From Sphingomonadales bacterium (GTDB lineage: Bacteria; Pseudomonadota; Alphaproteobacteria; Sphingomonadales; Sphingomonadaceae), in contig JADJXT010000002.1 of the NCBI GenBank assembly GCA_016720115.1, forward strand, positions 1,224,240-1,288,239: a stretch of DNA of 64,000 nt. The letters run 5' to 3'. Below the pieces are notes generated by a model that saw nothing but the letters and a program-made list of their open reading frames with translations, searched no databases and was not told the DNA's origin. The position numbers were made by a program, and so were the translations under genes. Shown here piece by piece: positions 47,161-56,562 of this stretch. Each line of letters opens with the position of its first letter. The first letter of the stretch is position 1.

Positions 47161-48165
47161 CTATGCTCGTTTCCGAACGTCGTTGAGCATCATGATCAGC
47201 GGGTCAGCCGGAGGCCTGAACCGGCCTGGCTTGATCGCTGGCGAGCCGTGTGCGGCGAGGATCTGCAGCTTTTCTTCCGGGTCGGCGCGCAGGTAGGCTT
47301 CAGTGCTCTGGATGCTGGCATGGCCGAGCCAGAGCGCTACTTTGCGAATGTCGCCGGTCGCAGCGAGCGTGTGCATTGCGCAGGAATGCCGTAGCACATG
47401 AGGCGTGACCCGCTTGCGCAGCAGCGACGGCTGCTTCTTTGCCGCCGTCCCGACATGCAAGGCCAGCCTGAACGCAAATCCATCGCGCGTCATTGGCTCG
47501 CCTTTGGCGTTGAGGAATATCTCCACCGCCTGACATGGCGGCCTGACGGCGAGCCAGGCCCGTAATGCTGCCTGCGTCTCGCGCCACAGGGGCAAGACGC
47601 GCTCGCGTCGGCCCTTGCCGATAATGTGAACCGTCGTGAGCGAGCGTTCTGGAAAGTCTTGTATCTGCAGCGACAGCAACTCGGCGACCCGCAGACCACC
47701 GGCATAGGCAAGGTGCAGCATCGCCCGATCTCGAGTGCCCAGGCGGGACCGGGGATCAGGTGCGTCGAGCACCGCAGTAATCTCATCTCGTGTCAGATAG
47801 TCGATTAGGGTCGTGTCGGTCCGCTTTGTCGGCACGGCACGAACGCGCAGCGCCAGGTCGAGGCAAGCTGGGACGCGATACTCGACGTAACGGAAGAACG
47901 CCCGGATCGCCGCGAGCCGGGCATTGCGAGTTCTGGGGCTGTTCTTGCGCGCATCTTCCGTATGGTCGAGGAACGCCAGGATCAGCTCGGGATCGAAATC
48001 CTCGATCGTTAGGTCAGTTGGCCGTCGCCTGAGCCGATCGGCTGCGAACCGGACCAAAAGCGCGAAGCAGTTCGCATAGGTCGTCACCGTATGCGGGCTG
48101 ACATTACGCTCGCGGGGAAGATGATCCCGCAGGAACGAGGCGAGATGGGGAGCGAGCGCGGTCAT
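47161..48165 (-). CDS. ritC: RIT tyrosine recombinase C
   Basis: A 334-residue tyrosine recombinase. The SAM-like N-terminal domain (LRDHLPRERNVSPHTVTTYA) precedes a catalytic domain. Catalytic residues lie in YAGGLRVAELLSLQ (Arg), IIGKGRRERVLP (Lys), TPHVLRHSCAMH (His and Arg) and WLGHASIQSTEAYL (His and Tyr). All are present. The start overlaps the ritB stop (ATGA). It is the last gene of the trio and ends 37 bp before the left repeat. Confidence 0.92.
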   Translation of the reverse strand: MTALAPHLASFLRDHLPRERNVSPHTVTTYANCFALLVRFAADRLRRRPTDLTIEDFDPELILAFLDHTEDARKNSPRTRNARLAAIRAFFRYVEYRVPACLDLALRVRAVPTKRTDTTLIDYLTRDEITAVLDAPDPRSRLGTRDRAMLHLAYAGGLRVAELLSLQIQDFPERSLTTVHIIGKGRRERVLPLWRETQAALRAWLAVRPPCQAVEIFLNAKGEPMTRDGFAFRLALHVGTAAKKQPSLLRKRVTPHVLRHSCAMHTLAATGDIRKVALWLGHASIQSTEAYLRADPEEKLQILAAHGSPAIKPGRFRPPADPLIMMLNDVRKRA

Positions 48166-49076
48166 GCTGCACCTCCCAGGAAAAGCTGCTCACCCGCGAC
48201 AGCGATGTCGCGAAGCAGCACCGGCGTTGCTTCGAGATACCAGTATGTGTTGGCCAAGTCCGTGTGGCCCAGATAGGAGCTGAGCGCTGCCATATGATGT
48301 CGGATCGCTTCCCGATCGCGAGGACAGGACTCCAGCGACCGAACGGCGAACGTGTGGCGTAGGTCATGGACGCGCATGCCGGGATCTCCGGGCGGGCCAC
48401 GAAAACCCAACTCGCGCGCTAATCTGACGAACATTATATAGGCGCGCGTTGTGCTGGGGGCGTGCCCTCGGATGTGAACGAACAGATCATTGCCGTGGGC
48501 GCCGAGCTGCCGCCGAACAGCGAGATAAGCCTCCAACGCCTTGCGTGTTGATGGCTGGATCGGCAGGAGGCGTTGCTTACCGAACTTCCCGTTGCGGATG
48601 ATCAGACCGTCGGCGGTGAAATCCTCGCGCTGCAGTGCGAGCGCTTCGGAAAGTCGTAACCCGGTTGTTGCGAGCAGCCCGAACAAATAGTGGTAGGTGT
48701 GTGGGCTAATCTTGCCCTTGGGCGGAAGATCAAGGGCGGCCTGCATGATCGCCTGAACCTGCTCGGGCTTGATGATGTGAGGCGTCGGGCGACGTCGCTT
48801 CCCTCTCCCGAATACGCCAGCTGGGGGCACCTGATGCTGCCGATCCTCAGCATGGGCATAGAGACAGAAGCGACGTAGATGGTCGAACCTGTCCCTAGCC
48901 ACGTTCTGGGAACTCGCCGACCGGCACCAATCGTGGAGCCGCTCGACTGTGACGTGCCGATCGCCGAAACCATGAGCATAGGCGGCGAAGAGTCGGAGCA
49001 ATCGCTCCTGCACCTCAAACTTGCGGCCGAAACTGCGATGCAGCGCGACATACCGCTCGATCTGTGCGTTCATCAT
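48162..49076 (-). CDS. ritB: RIT tyrosine recombinase B
   Basis: A 304-residue tyrosine recombinase that starts MMNAQIERYVALHRSFGRKF. Catalytic motifs are TTGLRLSEALALQ (Arg), NGKFGKQRLLPI (Lys), VHDLRHTFAVRSL (His-x-x-Arg) and YLGHTDLANTYWYL (His and Tyr). The ATG at 49076 overlaps the ritA stop by 4 bp and is preferred to a TTG 18 bp upstream. The three recombinases differ in length and sequence, so they probably have distinct roles in one synaptic complex. Confidence 0.92.
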   Translation of the reverse strand: MMNAQIERYVALHRSFGRKFEVQERLLRLFAAYAHGFGDRHVTVERLHDWCRSASSQNVARDRFDHLRRFCLYAHAEDRQHQVPPAGVFGRGKRRRPTPHIIKPEQVQAIMQAALDLPPKGKISPHTYHYLFGLLATTGLRLSEALALQREDFTADGLIIRNGKFGKQRLLPIQPSTRKALEAYLAVRRQLGAHGNDLFVHIRGHAPSTTRAYIMFVRLARELGFRGPPGDPGMRVHDLRHTFAVRSLESCPRDREAIRHHMAALSSYLGHTDLANTYWYLEATPVLLRDIAVAGEQLFLGGAA

Positions 49077-50617
49077 GCCCTGTCTCCGGGCCAATCTTGG
49101 GCAACTTTGAGCAGCATCGGAACGTCGACCTTGGCGTAGATGGCCGTCGTCGCTGGGGACCGATGGCGCAGGATCGTGCCGACCGACTCAAGGCCGGCAC
49201 CGGCGCGCAGCATCCGTGTGGCCAGCGAATGCCGGAAGGCGTGAGCGCCCGTCGGCACGCCTTCGATGGCGCCCCGATCCAATACACGCGCGACGATGCC
49301 GGCGATCTCAGCCGACGAACTGAACGGCCGAAAAGGAGGTTGCACCCGAACGAACAACACCTCCTCGGCGATCGGCGGGCGGGCCCGCTCGATATAATCG
49401 AGGATCGCGTCCCCGGCATCCTGTGGCAATGGCAGGCGGTCGGGCCGTCTGCTCTTGCCGCTCACCCGAAGATATCCGTCGTTCCAATCGATATCGGTCA
49501 AGCGCAACTGGCAGATATCGCCAGCCCGCAATCCGAGTCTGGCCAGTAGCAGGATGATGGCCTTGTCGCGGATCTCCACCGCGGTATCGGCCTGGCAGGA
49601 CGCAATGATCTTCTCGATCGTTGCATCATCCATGTAGCGTGGCAGGGTGCCGAGACGATAGCGCCTGATCGGTGGAAAGGCGTGTTGGAGCGCCGGCTCG
49701 CACTCCCCCCGCGAGACGAGAAAACGCACATAGCTCCGCATGATGCCAGTGATGGTCGAAGCGGAACCCGGCGCCTGAGCGATGCGATGACCGACGATCC
49801 GCCTGATGATGCCCGCGTTCAGCTCCGAGGGCTTGGTCAGCTCCGGCAGCCAGTGCTTCACCTCGCCGCAATAGCGTCGGATCGTCTCGGCCGAGCTGCC
49901 GCAATGCGCCTTCAGCCACGTCTTGTAGGGGGCCAGAGCATCATCCCTGGTGATCCCAGCGGTCGACTTGCGAGAGAATGTTCCGATCGCGAAGAAAACC
50001 AAGGAAGCGCCGGGCTCCTTGCTACGGCGTAGCGGCCCGAAATGACCGACCAGCGTCCCGCGCTTGCGGTAGACCGGACAACGACAGCTGTGGCCAGCAT
50101 ATAGGGCAACATGATCGTCGGTGACATCCTGCCACCGCAGACGAGAAAGGCGGACCCATGCGGCAAAGTGCGCCGCTTCCGAACGGTAGCTCTTGATGAC
50201 CGCGGCGCTGTAGTGCTCCTGTACCAGGAATACCGCATAATCCGCCAACAGCGTGTCCAGGCGGTCCACGTCGTCGGGCACGTCGATAACGCCCTGGTCC
50301 TCCCAGAAACGGACGAAACGCCGGACTTTACTGGTGAAGCTTGGTCGGTCAGGCTTGTGCAGGGGAAAGCCCTGACAGCGACACCGATGCTTCTCGAAAC
50401 GTCGGACGACAGCGTCATCGACGGTCGATACCGCGATGCCCTGTTGTTCGATCCAGAACAGGAAATGGCGAGCGGCAGCTTTGTAAAGCGCTGCTGATCC
50501 TGCCGCGCTCCCCAGAAGAGAAGAGTGGAAGGCGGTGGATAGAGCTTCTGAGGTGGGAGCGTCTCCCGTCCAGGGCTTGGGCCGTCCGTACGAAACGACC
50601 GTCTTTGGCAACGTCAT
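49073..50617 (-). CDS. ritA: RIT tyrosine recombinase A
   Basis: A 514-residue protein, the largest and first of the trio. An extended N-terminal DNA-binding region includes a Cys motif (HRCRCQGFPLH) and CRCPVYRKRG, which could bind metal. The catalytic domain has LARLGLRAGDICQL (Arg), SGKSRRPDRLPL (Lys), HAFRHSLATRML (His, Arg) and ILRHRSPATTAIYAK (His, Tyr). It starts 32 bp inside the right repeat, which must therefore hold or border its promoter. Confidence 0.92.
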   Translation of the reverse strand: MTLPKTVVSYGRPKPWTGDAPTSEALSTAFHSSLLGSAAGSAALYKAAARHFLFWIEQQGIAVSTVDDAVVRRFEKHRCRCQGFPLHKPDRPSFTSKVRRFVRFWEDQGVIDVPDDVDRLDTLLADYAVFLVQEHYSAAVIKSYRSEAAHFAAWVRLSRLRWQDVTDDHVALYAGHSCRCPVYRKRGTLVGHFGPLRRSKEPGASLVFFAIGTFSRKSTAGITRDDALAPYKTWLKAHCGSSAETIRRYCGEVKHWLPELTKPSELNAGIIRRIVGHRIAQAPGSASTITGIMRSYVRFLVSRGECEPALQHAFPPIRRYRLGTLPRYMDDATIEKIIASCQADTAVEIRDKAIILLLARLGLRAGDICQLRLTDIDWNDGYLRVSGKSRRPDRLPLPQDAGDAILDYIERARPPIAEEVLFVRVQPPFRPFSSSAEIAGIVARVLDRGAIEGVPTGAHAFRHSLATRMLRAGAGLESVGTILRHRSPATTAIYAKVDVPMLLKVAQDWPGDRA

Positions 50618-50649
50618 AGATCCTCCAGCTTGTTGGTGCTGGAGGCACT

Positions 50650-50738
50650 TTAATTATCTGGAGTAGAAACGATGTCTTCATCACGGAAACCTGCGCCCGC
50701 GCGCGAACCACTCGACATAAATCTCGACTGCAAAGAAT
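50650..50738. repeat. RIT right terminal inverted repeat, 89 bp
   Basis: An exact reverse complement of 47035-47123. On the minus strand it extends the upstream helicase half in frame and supplies its stop codon, giving the ending FRDEDIVSTPDN. Confidence 0.95.
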
Positions 50739-50772
50739 ATGTGTTATCTGGATCTCCGGATAAGACATATTC
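50735..50772. repeat. 38-bp dyad at the right RIT junction
   Basis: GAATATGT at one end and ACATATTC at the other, with TTATC-TGGA and TCC-GGATAA nearly mirrored between them. It overlaps the right repeat by 4 bp, and its outer arm is helicase coding DNA. The form (two inverted half-sites around a short centre) suits a recombinase crossover site. Confidence 0.6.
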
Positions 50773-53211
50773 CCTTGGAGAAAGGTCGATGTCGAGCTGG
50801 GCGAAGTCGTCGGGGTCGAGCTGTTTGAGCCTGCGATCGAGAATGGCTTCTGCCGTGGTGACGAGCTGGATGACGGTGCTCGCACCTTCGTCGAGATGGC
50901 GATCGATCTCGGGAATGAGGGTCGCAAGCTTGAACGAAAGCAGGACCTGGCCGAAGAAGCGTTGCTTGCAGCTTTCGAAGCGCGATCGCGCCGCGGCCTT
51001 GGCCATGGCGTTGCGGGTTTCGTTCTCGACGGGATCGACGATCCCGGTGATTTCGAGCGCGTCTTCGAGATTGCGGTGAATGATGCTCCAGGCGTCGGCA
51101 TATTGGTCATAGACGGCAATCTGGTCTGTGGTGAGCTGGTGCTGGAGGATGTCGTATTCGATGCCGGTGAAGCTGAGCGCGCGCGAGATGTAGAGGCCCA
51201 TGGCTTTGAGATCTCGGGCGACGAGTTCCATCGCGGCGATACCGCCTTCGCGGATTTGGGTGATGAATTGCTCTCGGTCGGCGAAAGCGGTCTGGGGTCC
51301 CCAAAGGCCGAGACGGACCGCATAGGCGAGGTTGTTGACCTCGGAGGCGCCCGTGGCGGAAGCGTAGAGGACGCGTGCGCGGGGAAGTCGGTTCTGGAGT
51401 TGGACGCCGGCGATGCCCTGGAGCGATCCTTCGGACTTCATCAAGGCGTTTTCGCCGCCGGCAACGCCGCCCATTTCATGGCTTTCGTCGAACGCAATCA
51501 CGCCTTCGAAATCGGGTCCTGCCCATTCGATGATCTGATCGAGCCGGGTCGCGTCGCTGCGCGCTGATCGCAGTGTCGCATAGGGAACGAAGAGGATGCC
51601 TTCGGGGGCGGTGATGGTTTGGTCGATCTTCCATTTGGAGATTTCGAGAATGTCGCAGTGGAGCCCGCCGATCGCGGTCCAGTCGCGCTGCGCGTCCTCG
51701 TAGAGGGGCTGGTTCTTGCTGACCCAGATGTGGCGGCGGCGGCCCCGGACCCATTGGTCGAGGATGCAGGCTGCGACCTGTCGGCCTTTTCCGGCTCCGG
51801 TTCCGTCGCCGAGGAAGAAGCCGGTGCGGTAGCGTTGGCCGTCGGGATCGGGAACCAGGCTGAGCGTCTCATTGGTCTGCAGATAGGTCCCCGGGATGTC
51901 GCGTGACCAGGCTTCGCCCGCGTAGATCACTGTTTCGAGTTGGGCTTCCGAGAGGAGGAGGTTGGTGACGGTTTTTTCCGGGAGGCTGGGTTCGTATGAG
52001 GGCTTGGGGGCAGTGATCGACGCCATCGCGGCGGATTCGACGAGCTGGGTCGGGTGCTGTCCGGCTTTGCGCACGGTAAGTCTCGAAGGCCGGTAGGCGG
52101 TGTAGATGCCATGCTGCTCGCCAAGCGGAGATGGTTCGTCGAGTACATTGTATTCGACGGGAAGGACGTCGTTCTTGGCGGGCGCGCGGATGATGACAGG
52201 ACGCGTTTTCGGGGATTTGGTTGCCCGGAAGATGCCGGGGGCGGTGTTGCGGGAGGCTTTGGGCTCGATTTTGACGAGCGGCATCCTTGGCGGCGGCGCG
52301 CCGATCGCGTCGAAGAGTTCGAGCGCGGTGGCCCGGTTTATTGTCGCCGGGGCTCCTTTGGGAGGCGTTTTGTCGAAAACCAGTATCCGCACGGCGATGC
52401 CCGTTCCGTGCTTGGCATAGGCGCCTTCCTGGAGGCGCAGCGAGGCGACGAGACTGGCGCTTTCGGTGGTAGAGGCGAAGACAGGGTTTGAGGATTGGGG
52501 AGAGAACCAGTCGGGCATGATCGCGACGAGGCGTCCGCCGGGGTTGAGAACCTGGAGTGCGGAGCGCAGGTGCCGGGCTGCGGTGGTTTTGTCTTCAGCG
52601 CCCGTCGTAGCAACCGAGAATGGCGGGTTCATGACGATCAGGCTTGGCCGGTAGCTCGGTGGGAGGAACGAGGTCAGCTTGGCGGCGTCGAAACAGCTGA
52701 CGTCGGTGGTCGGGAAGGTGTGTTGCAAGAGCGCCATCCGGGGCGGGTCGAGCTCGTTGAGGCGGAGGGATGCGACGGCCGTTGCGGTAAAGGCGGCAAG
52801 CAGTCCCGTGCCCGCGCTCGGTTCGAGGAAGGTGTCGTCGTGGGTCGGTTGTGCGAGGTAGGCACAGAGCCATGCGATGCTCGGTGGTGTCGAGAACTGC
52901 TGGCGTTTGATTTGGGTTTCGCTGCGCACGGTGTGGGTGGGGAGCGATTGTTCGAAAGCCAGTATGGTCTCGAGCTGGGTGCGTGGCAGCGAGGGTTTGA
53001 GCGTTGCGGGCAGCGTTCGGGCGACAGCGGCTTCGAGCGCGTCGAACGAGTCGCGCTGGCTCCATGCGCCATTGCTGTTGGTATCGCCGAAGGCGGCTTC
53101 CATGGCGGTGTTCATGAGCGTGCGATTGATCGGCTCGCCGGCTTCGATGGCGGCCGCGAGAGTGGTCGCGGCGATGTTCATGGCGAGGCCGGAATCGAGC
53201 GATGTAGGCAC
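50739..53211 (-). pseudogene. Strawberry-notch methylase-helicase, N-terminal half (split by RIT element)
   Basis: About 820 residues. The N-terminal part is methyltransferase-like: QFSTPPSIAWLCAYLAQP, FLEPSAGTGLLAA (motif I) and LIVMNPPFSVA (motif IV). The helicase part has FFLGDGTGAGKGRQVAACIL (Walker A) and GVIAFDESHEMGG (DExH). It proceeds to LDIDLSPREY, where the RIT element begins. The start is GTG at 53211 behind AAGGAG. Joined with 45251-47034 it would be about 1400 residues, a normal length for this plasmid-borne family. The family is thought to remodel or modify DNA; its role on mobile elements is not established. Confidence 0.88.
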
Positions 53212-53262
53212 GCAGTATCTCCTTGCTGACTTGATGAGCAAGGTCGCTCCTCCCCCCTCCCC

Positions 53263-54351
53263 TCACCCTGTTCGCGGCGGCGAGCCCGGCGAGTTTCTGA
53301 AGTGGAGTTCCGCGAAGCGGTCGATCACCGCGCTCGGGCTTTGAAAGGGCGACGTGAGTTCGTGATGCGCCAGGATGGCGCTGCGAACGTCGGCAATGTG
53401 CCTTGCTTCCTGCTGGTCCGGTATCCTTGGCGGCCAGCCCTTGATGTAGCGCAGATCCGGCGGCAGCGTTGCTTCAAGCGCGCGGCGGATGGTGTTGAGC
53501 CGCTTTGCGCGCTCGAGCTGCGCGCGGTCGATGGGTTGCGGGGTGTTTGTGTCGGCGAGCCACCGGGTTGGCTGGAAGGCGAACGTGGAGGATATTTCGA
53601 GGTCCGTGATCTGGCGGTAGGCTTCGGCGTTGACGTCGCACTTGGCGGCGTTCTCGACGTCTGCGCGGGAGGCGAGAACGCAAAAGGCGCAGCTCAGTCT
53701 GGTCATTGCGTGGCGGGTATAAGCGTAATGGAGCGGGACACGGGCCGCATGATGCGCGTCAAAGACGTCCTGCGCGGTCCAGTCCTTGATCGGGTTCCAC
53801 GAAATCAGCTTCGGTCGCGGGCTGCGATCGCTCGGTAGCTGGTCGATTGAGGAGATCGGTGCGTTTGCCCGCCGGGGACTTTCGTCGGCGCGGACACCGA
53901 TCACGGATATCACGGTGGCCCCGGGATTGCGGAGCGAGAGCGAGCGGCGGATGGGAGATGTTTTCATCTCGCTGGTGCAAAAGCGAAGGCTCGCGGATGA
54001 GAACGGGCCGATGAGGTGATAGCATTCTAGTGCGGCGTAGCGGAGCTTGGTTGCTTCGAAGCGCCGGCGCCAGCGATCGATCAACCCTTTATCCTGGGAG
54101 ACGATGCTGAGCGGAATGGCAAGTTTCTCGGTAAGGTTCTTGATGTGGTCGATCGTTTCCGGCCACTCGATTACGCCCAGATGTGCGTGGGTGGCGCTGC
54201 GGAGGTCCACCGGGTGGCGGCGCTTGTCGAGCCAGGCGGAGACGGCGATGGCGGCAGCGGCCGAATCTTTTCCGCCCGATAGGCTGAAATCGACAATGGC
54301 GTGATTGTCGATGGCTTCTTGGATGGTGTCGTCGATTGCGAGGGGGCGCAT
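53263..54351 (-). CDS. PAPS-reductase-like protein B
   Basis: A 362-residue protein. The PP-loop is canonical: VDFSLSGGKDSAAAAIAVSA. FCTSEMKTSPIRRSL, then SVIGVRADESPRRA, SWNPIKDWTAQDVFD and LSCAFCVLASRADVENAA are typical of phage and plasmid PAPS-reductase relatives, the last with a C-x-x-C pair. The start is uncertain. ATG 54351 has a poor ribosome-binding site, while an upstream ATG at 54433 with GGAAG opens a 26-codon frame whose stop lies 1 bp before 54351. Either the two are coupled or one indel hides a longer N-terminus. It lies 51 bp upstream of the helicase gene. Confidence 0.8.
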   Translation of the reverse strand: MRPLAIDDTIQEAIDNHAIVDFSLSGGKDSAAAAIAVSAWLDKRRHPVDLRSATHAHLGVIEWPETIDHIKNLTEKLAIPLSIVSQDKGLIDRWRRRFEATKLRYAALECYHLIGPFSSASLRFCTSEMKTSPIRRSLSLRNPGATVISVIGVRADESPRRANAPISSIDQLPSDRSPRPKLISWNPIKDWTAQDVFDAHHAARVPLHYAYTRHAMTRLSCAFCVLASRADVENAAKCDVNAEAYRQITDLEISSTFAFQPTRWLADTNTPQPIDRAQLERAKRLNTIRRALEATLPPDLRYIKGWPPRIPDQQEARHIADVRSAILAHHELTSPFQSPSAVIDRFAELHFRNSPGSPPRTG

Positions 54352-54550
54352 GTCAGCGAAGACTCGCCACTTGGCCGGGTGCGCTTGCGTCGACGGTTCG
54401 GTTGAAAGCGTGCTCGTAGGTGGAATTGGACATAGAAGGGTCTTCCCGGCTTGATGTTCACCCCGGGCGACCCCCCTCCCCTTCCCCGTTTCTTGAAGTC
54501 GCGACGTGGTTCGCGGCGATCGTGGTCCGGCATTTGCGGGGCAAGTGTGG

Positions 54551-55399
54551 TCAGGTTTGTCGTCGAAGCAGCTGGGCCCAATCATTGAGGCCGCCAGGGG
54601 GCCATTCGGGTGTGATGGTCAGACCTGGCCGGGCGTAGGCTTCGAGCGCTTTTGTTGTTGCGCGTCGGCCCTCGGCATCTGCGTCGCATAGCAGATAGAG
54701 CCGTTCAACCTCGGGCGGGATATCGAGCAGGTGTAGCCGCTTGGCGCCCATGGTTGACCAGGCCTGGATTCCGGTCAGCGAGGTGTAGGCTGCGGCGGTT
54801 TCGAAACCTTCGGCGAGGCCGATGGTGTGTTGTGGAACGCCGTTTGTCCAAGCCGAACCAATGCTCGATCCAAGCGTGATTTTTTCGGTGTAGTTGGCCG
54901 TGGCCGGGTCGAGAAAGATGCGCTGGATCGCGCTGATACTGCCATGTGTTCGCATCGCGACGATCAGCGCTGGGAGGTAGACAGCGTCCTTGCCTTTGCC
55001 TTTCGGGCAGCGCGGATGGAAGCGGACGTCGTTGAGCGGCGCCCAGATGTTGCGTGTCTCTCGGATATAGGTTTCAGCGATGGTGCCCTCGATCGGGATG
55101 GCGCTTTTCCAGATGGCGAGATGCGGGCTCCCTGACTTCTTGGGGGCAGGTTTGACGTCCTCTGGTCTGAACTCCGGTAGCGCTGCGATCCGGGAAAGCT
55201 CGCGCAGGACAGTGACGGAGTCGCACCCTGCATGGCATGTGACAAGGATGCCGCGGTCGCCTTGGCGGATCGAGAGCGAGGGTGTCCGATCCTGATGCGC
55301 TGGGCAGCGGCACATGGCGACGGTGCCGTGCCATGTCCCCTTGAGGTGCGCGACAATCTGTCGAAGTTCGGAGGTAGGCTGGTTGTTGACTAATGCCAT
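54551..55399 (-). CDS. TOPRIM/CHC2-type primase-like protein (DUF7146)
   Basis: A 282-residue protein. The N-terminal zinc finger is CRCPAHQDRTPSLSIRQG, then VTCHAGCDS (CHC2-like). The TOPRIM core is IGLAEGFETAAAYTSLTG with the catalytic Glu, then LYLLCDADAEGRRAT with the Asp-x-Asp pair. Such proteins prime plasmid DNA synthesis after single-strand transfer. ATG 55399 is preferred because conserved sequence begins at once. It lies between parG and the PAPS-reductase-like gene. Confidence 0.87.
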   Translation of the reverse strand: MALVNNQPTSELRQIVAHLKGTWHGTVAMCRCPAHQDRTPSLSIRQGDRGILVTCHAGCDSVTVLRELSRIAALPEFRPEDVKPAPKKSGSPHLAIWKSAIPIEGTIAETYIRETRNIWAPLNDVRFHPRCPKGKGKDAVYLPALIVAMRTHGSISAIQRIFLDPATANYTEKITLGSSIGSAWTNGVPQHTIGLAEGFETAAAYTSLTGIQAWSTMGAKRLHLLDIPPEVERLYLLCDADAEGRRATTKALEAYARPGLTITPEWPPGGLNDWAQLLRRQT

Positions 55400-55473
55400 A
55401 GGCGGTCTTTCGCGCAGTCCGTGCCTCGATGCTGAGGCGCGCAGAAGGCCACCCCTCCCCTTCCCCTTATTCG

Positions 55474-55809
55474 CTAGCGCTGTAATGGCTGATCGTCCTG
55501 GTAGCGCTGCAGCAGAAACAGGAAAGCGTCGGGAAGCGAGAGGCCGATATCGTCGAGAAAGCCGTTGATCCGCGCCTGTTCGGTGATTGTCACGCGCATA
55601 GACATCGGTTGCGTTCGCGGTTCGCGGTTGGCCTTGCGCGATCGTCCTCGACCGGTGTCTGGGCCAAGTCCGGCTGTTGCTGGAGCTACCGCGCGCGGTG
55701 CCGGAATGGGTTGTTGCTGAACGCGGTCGAGCGCGGCTGCTATGTCTTGGGTTGCCGGTTCGGCATCGAAAATCGGTGGCGGCGTGGAACGTGTTCTGGT
55801 TTCGCTCAT
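55474..55809 (-). CDS. ParG-like ribbon-helix-helix partition protein
   Basis: A 111-residue protein. It has a flexible Pro/Ala-rich N-terminus and a C-terminal ribbon-helix-helix: MRVTITEQARINGFLDDIGL, then LPDAFLFLLQRYQ. It overlaps the parA stop (ATGA). In ParFG-type systems a protein of this build binds the centromere and activates the ParA ATPase through its mobile N-terminus. The assignment rests on fold, size and position. Confidence 0.7.
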   Translation of the reverse strand: MSETRTRSTPPPIFDAEPATQDIAAALDRVQQQPIPAPRAVAPATAGLGPDTGRGRSRKANREPRTQPMSMRVTITEQARINGFLDDIGLSLPDAFLFLLQRYQDDQPLQR

Positions 55810-56519
55810 GAGACGGCCTCTTTGTTTGCGGTGGCGGGATTGGACATGTCTTCAAGCAGTTCGCGAATGATCGATTGCGTTATCGCCCGGGCTTTGTCGG
55901 CTTTGGCGTTTTCATCGGCCTGTATTTCGTCGAGCGTTTTTGCGTAGAGATCCATGGCGGCAAAGGCGTCATACTGGTGGAGTTCGTCACTGAAGGTTGG
56001 AACGACCTTGGCAGTTTCTTCGATGACATAGCGCGCGTTGTTCGAGACGATCAGCGGATTTGTGCGGGTAATCAGGACTTTGTGGGCGATTGGCAGCCCT
56101 CCCCTCATGGTCTGGATCGCGAGCATGTCGTTCTTGAGCAGGGCATTGGTGGCCGCTGCGTCGGGCGATGTGGCCTGTTGCGGGATGATCCAGTAGTCGG
56201 ACCGCGATACCGCATACTGCATTCGCTGTGACTGAACGCCGGCGACGTCGATAAGGACGACGCGGTATTTCTGTTTTGCGTCTTCGATGATTGAGATGAT
56301 CTCGGTGTCACGCGATATGTCGCCGGCATAGAAGACGCGGATTTCCGATGCCGCAGAATTGGCCGTGCGGCGTCTGTGCCAGTTGAACACCGTGGCTTGG
56401 GCGTCGGCATCGATGATGCAGACGTCCGTGCCGGCTGACTTGAATTCGGAGGCAAGCGCAACGGCGGTGGTGGATTTTCCGCAACCTCCTTTGGAGCTCG
56501 CGATGGTGATGGTTGGCAT
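55806..56519 (-). CDS. parA: ParA/ParF-type partition ATPase
   Basis: A 237-residue protein. The deviant Walker A motif is ASSKGGCGKSTTAVALASEF; next come VCIIDADAQATVFNWHRRR and a Walker B-like YRVVLIDVAGVQSQRMQYAV. It is short, without an N-terminal HTH domain, as in ParF-type (type Ib) systems. The ATG at 56519 is followed upstream by the repeat cluster 56563-56712. Its partner is the overlapping ribbon-helix-helix gene. Confidence 0.92.
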   Translation of the reverse strand: MPTITIASSKGGCGKSTTAVALASEFKSAGTDVCIIDADAQATVFNWHRRRTANSAASEIRVFYAGDISRDTEIISIIEDAKQKYRVVLIDVAGVQSQRMQYAVSRSDYWIIPQQATSPDAAATNALLKNDMLAIQTMRGGLPIAHKVLITRTNPLIVSNNARYVIEETAKVVPTFSDELHQYDAFAAMDLYAKTLDEIQADENAKADKARAITQSIIRELLEDMSNPATANKEAVS

Positions 56520-56562
56520 CGGTCTTGGTCCAGTCGCAATCTGTTTAATGGCATTGCAATGT

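Larger units (their letters stand above)
47035..50738 (-). mobile_element. Recombinase-in-trio (RIT) element inserted in the helicase gene
   Basis: The element is 3704 bp long with perfect 89-bp terminal inverted repeats (47035-47123 and 50650-50738). Inside are three overlapping genes, each a complete tyrosine recombinase: the RIT architecture. The helicase reading frame flanks it on both sides (SPREY to the right, SIVDYL to the left), so the insertion point lies in one gene. The element may extend past the right repeat to the dyad at 50735-50772. Confidence 0.9.
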
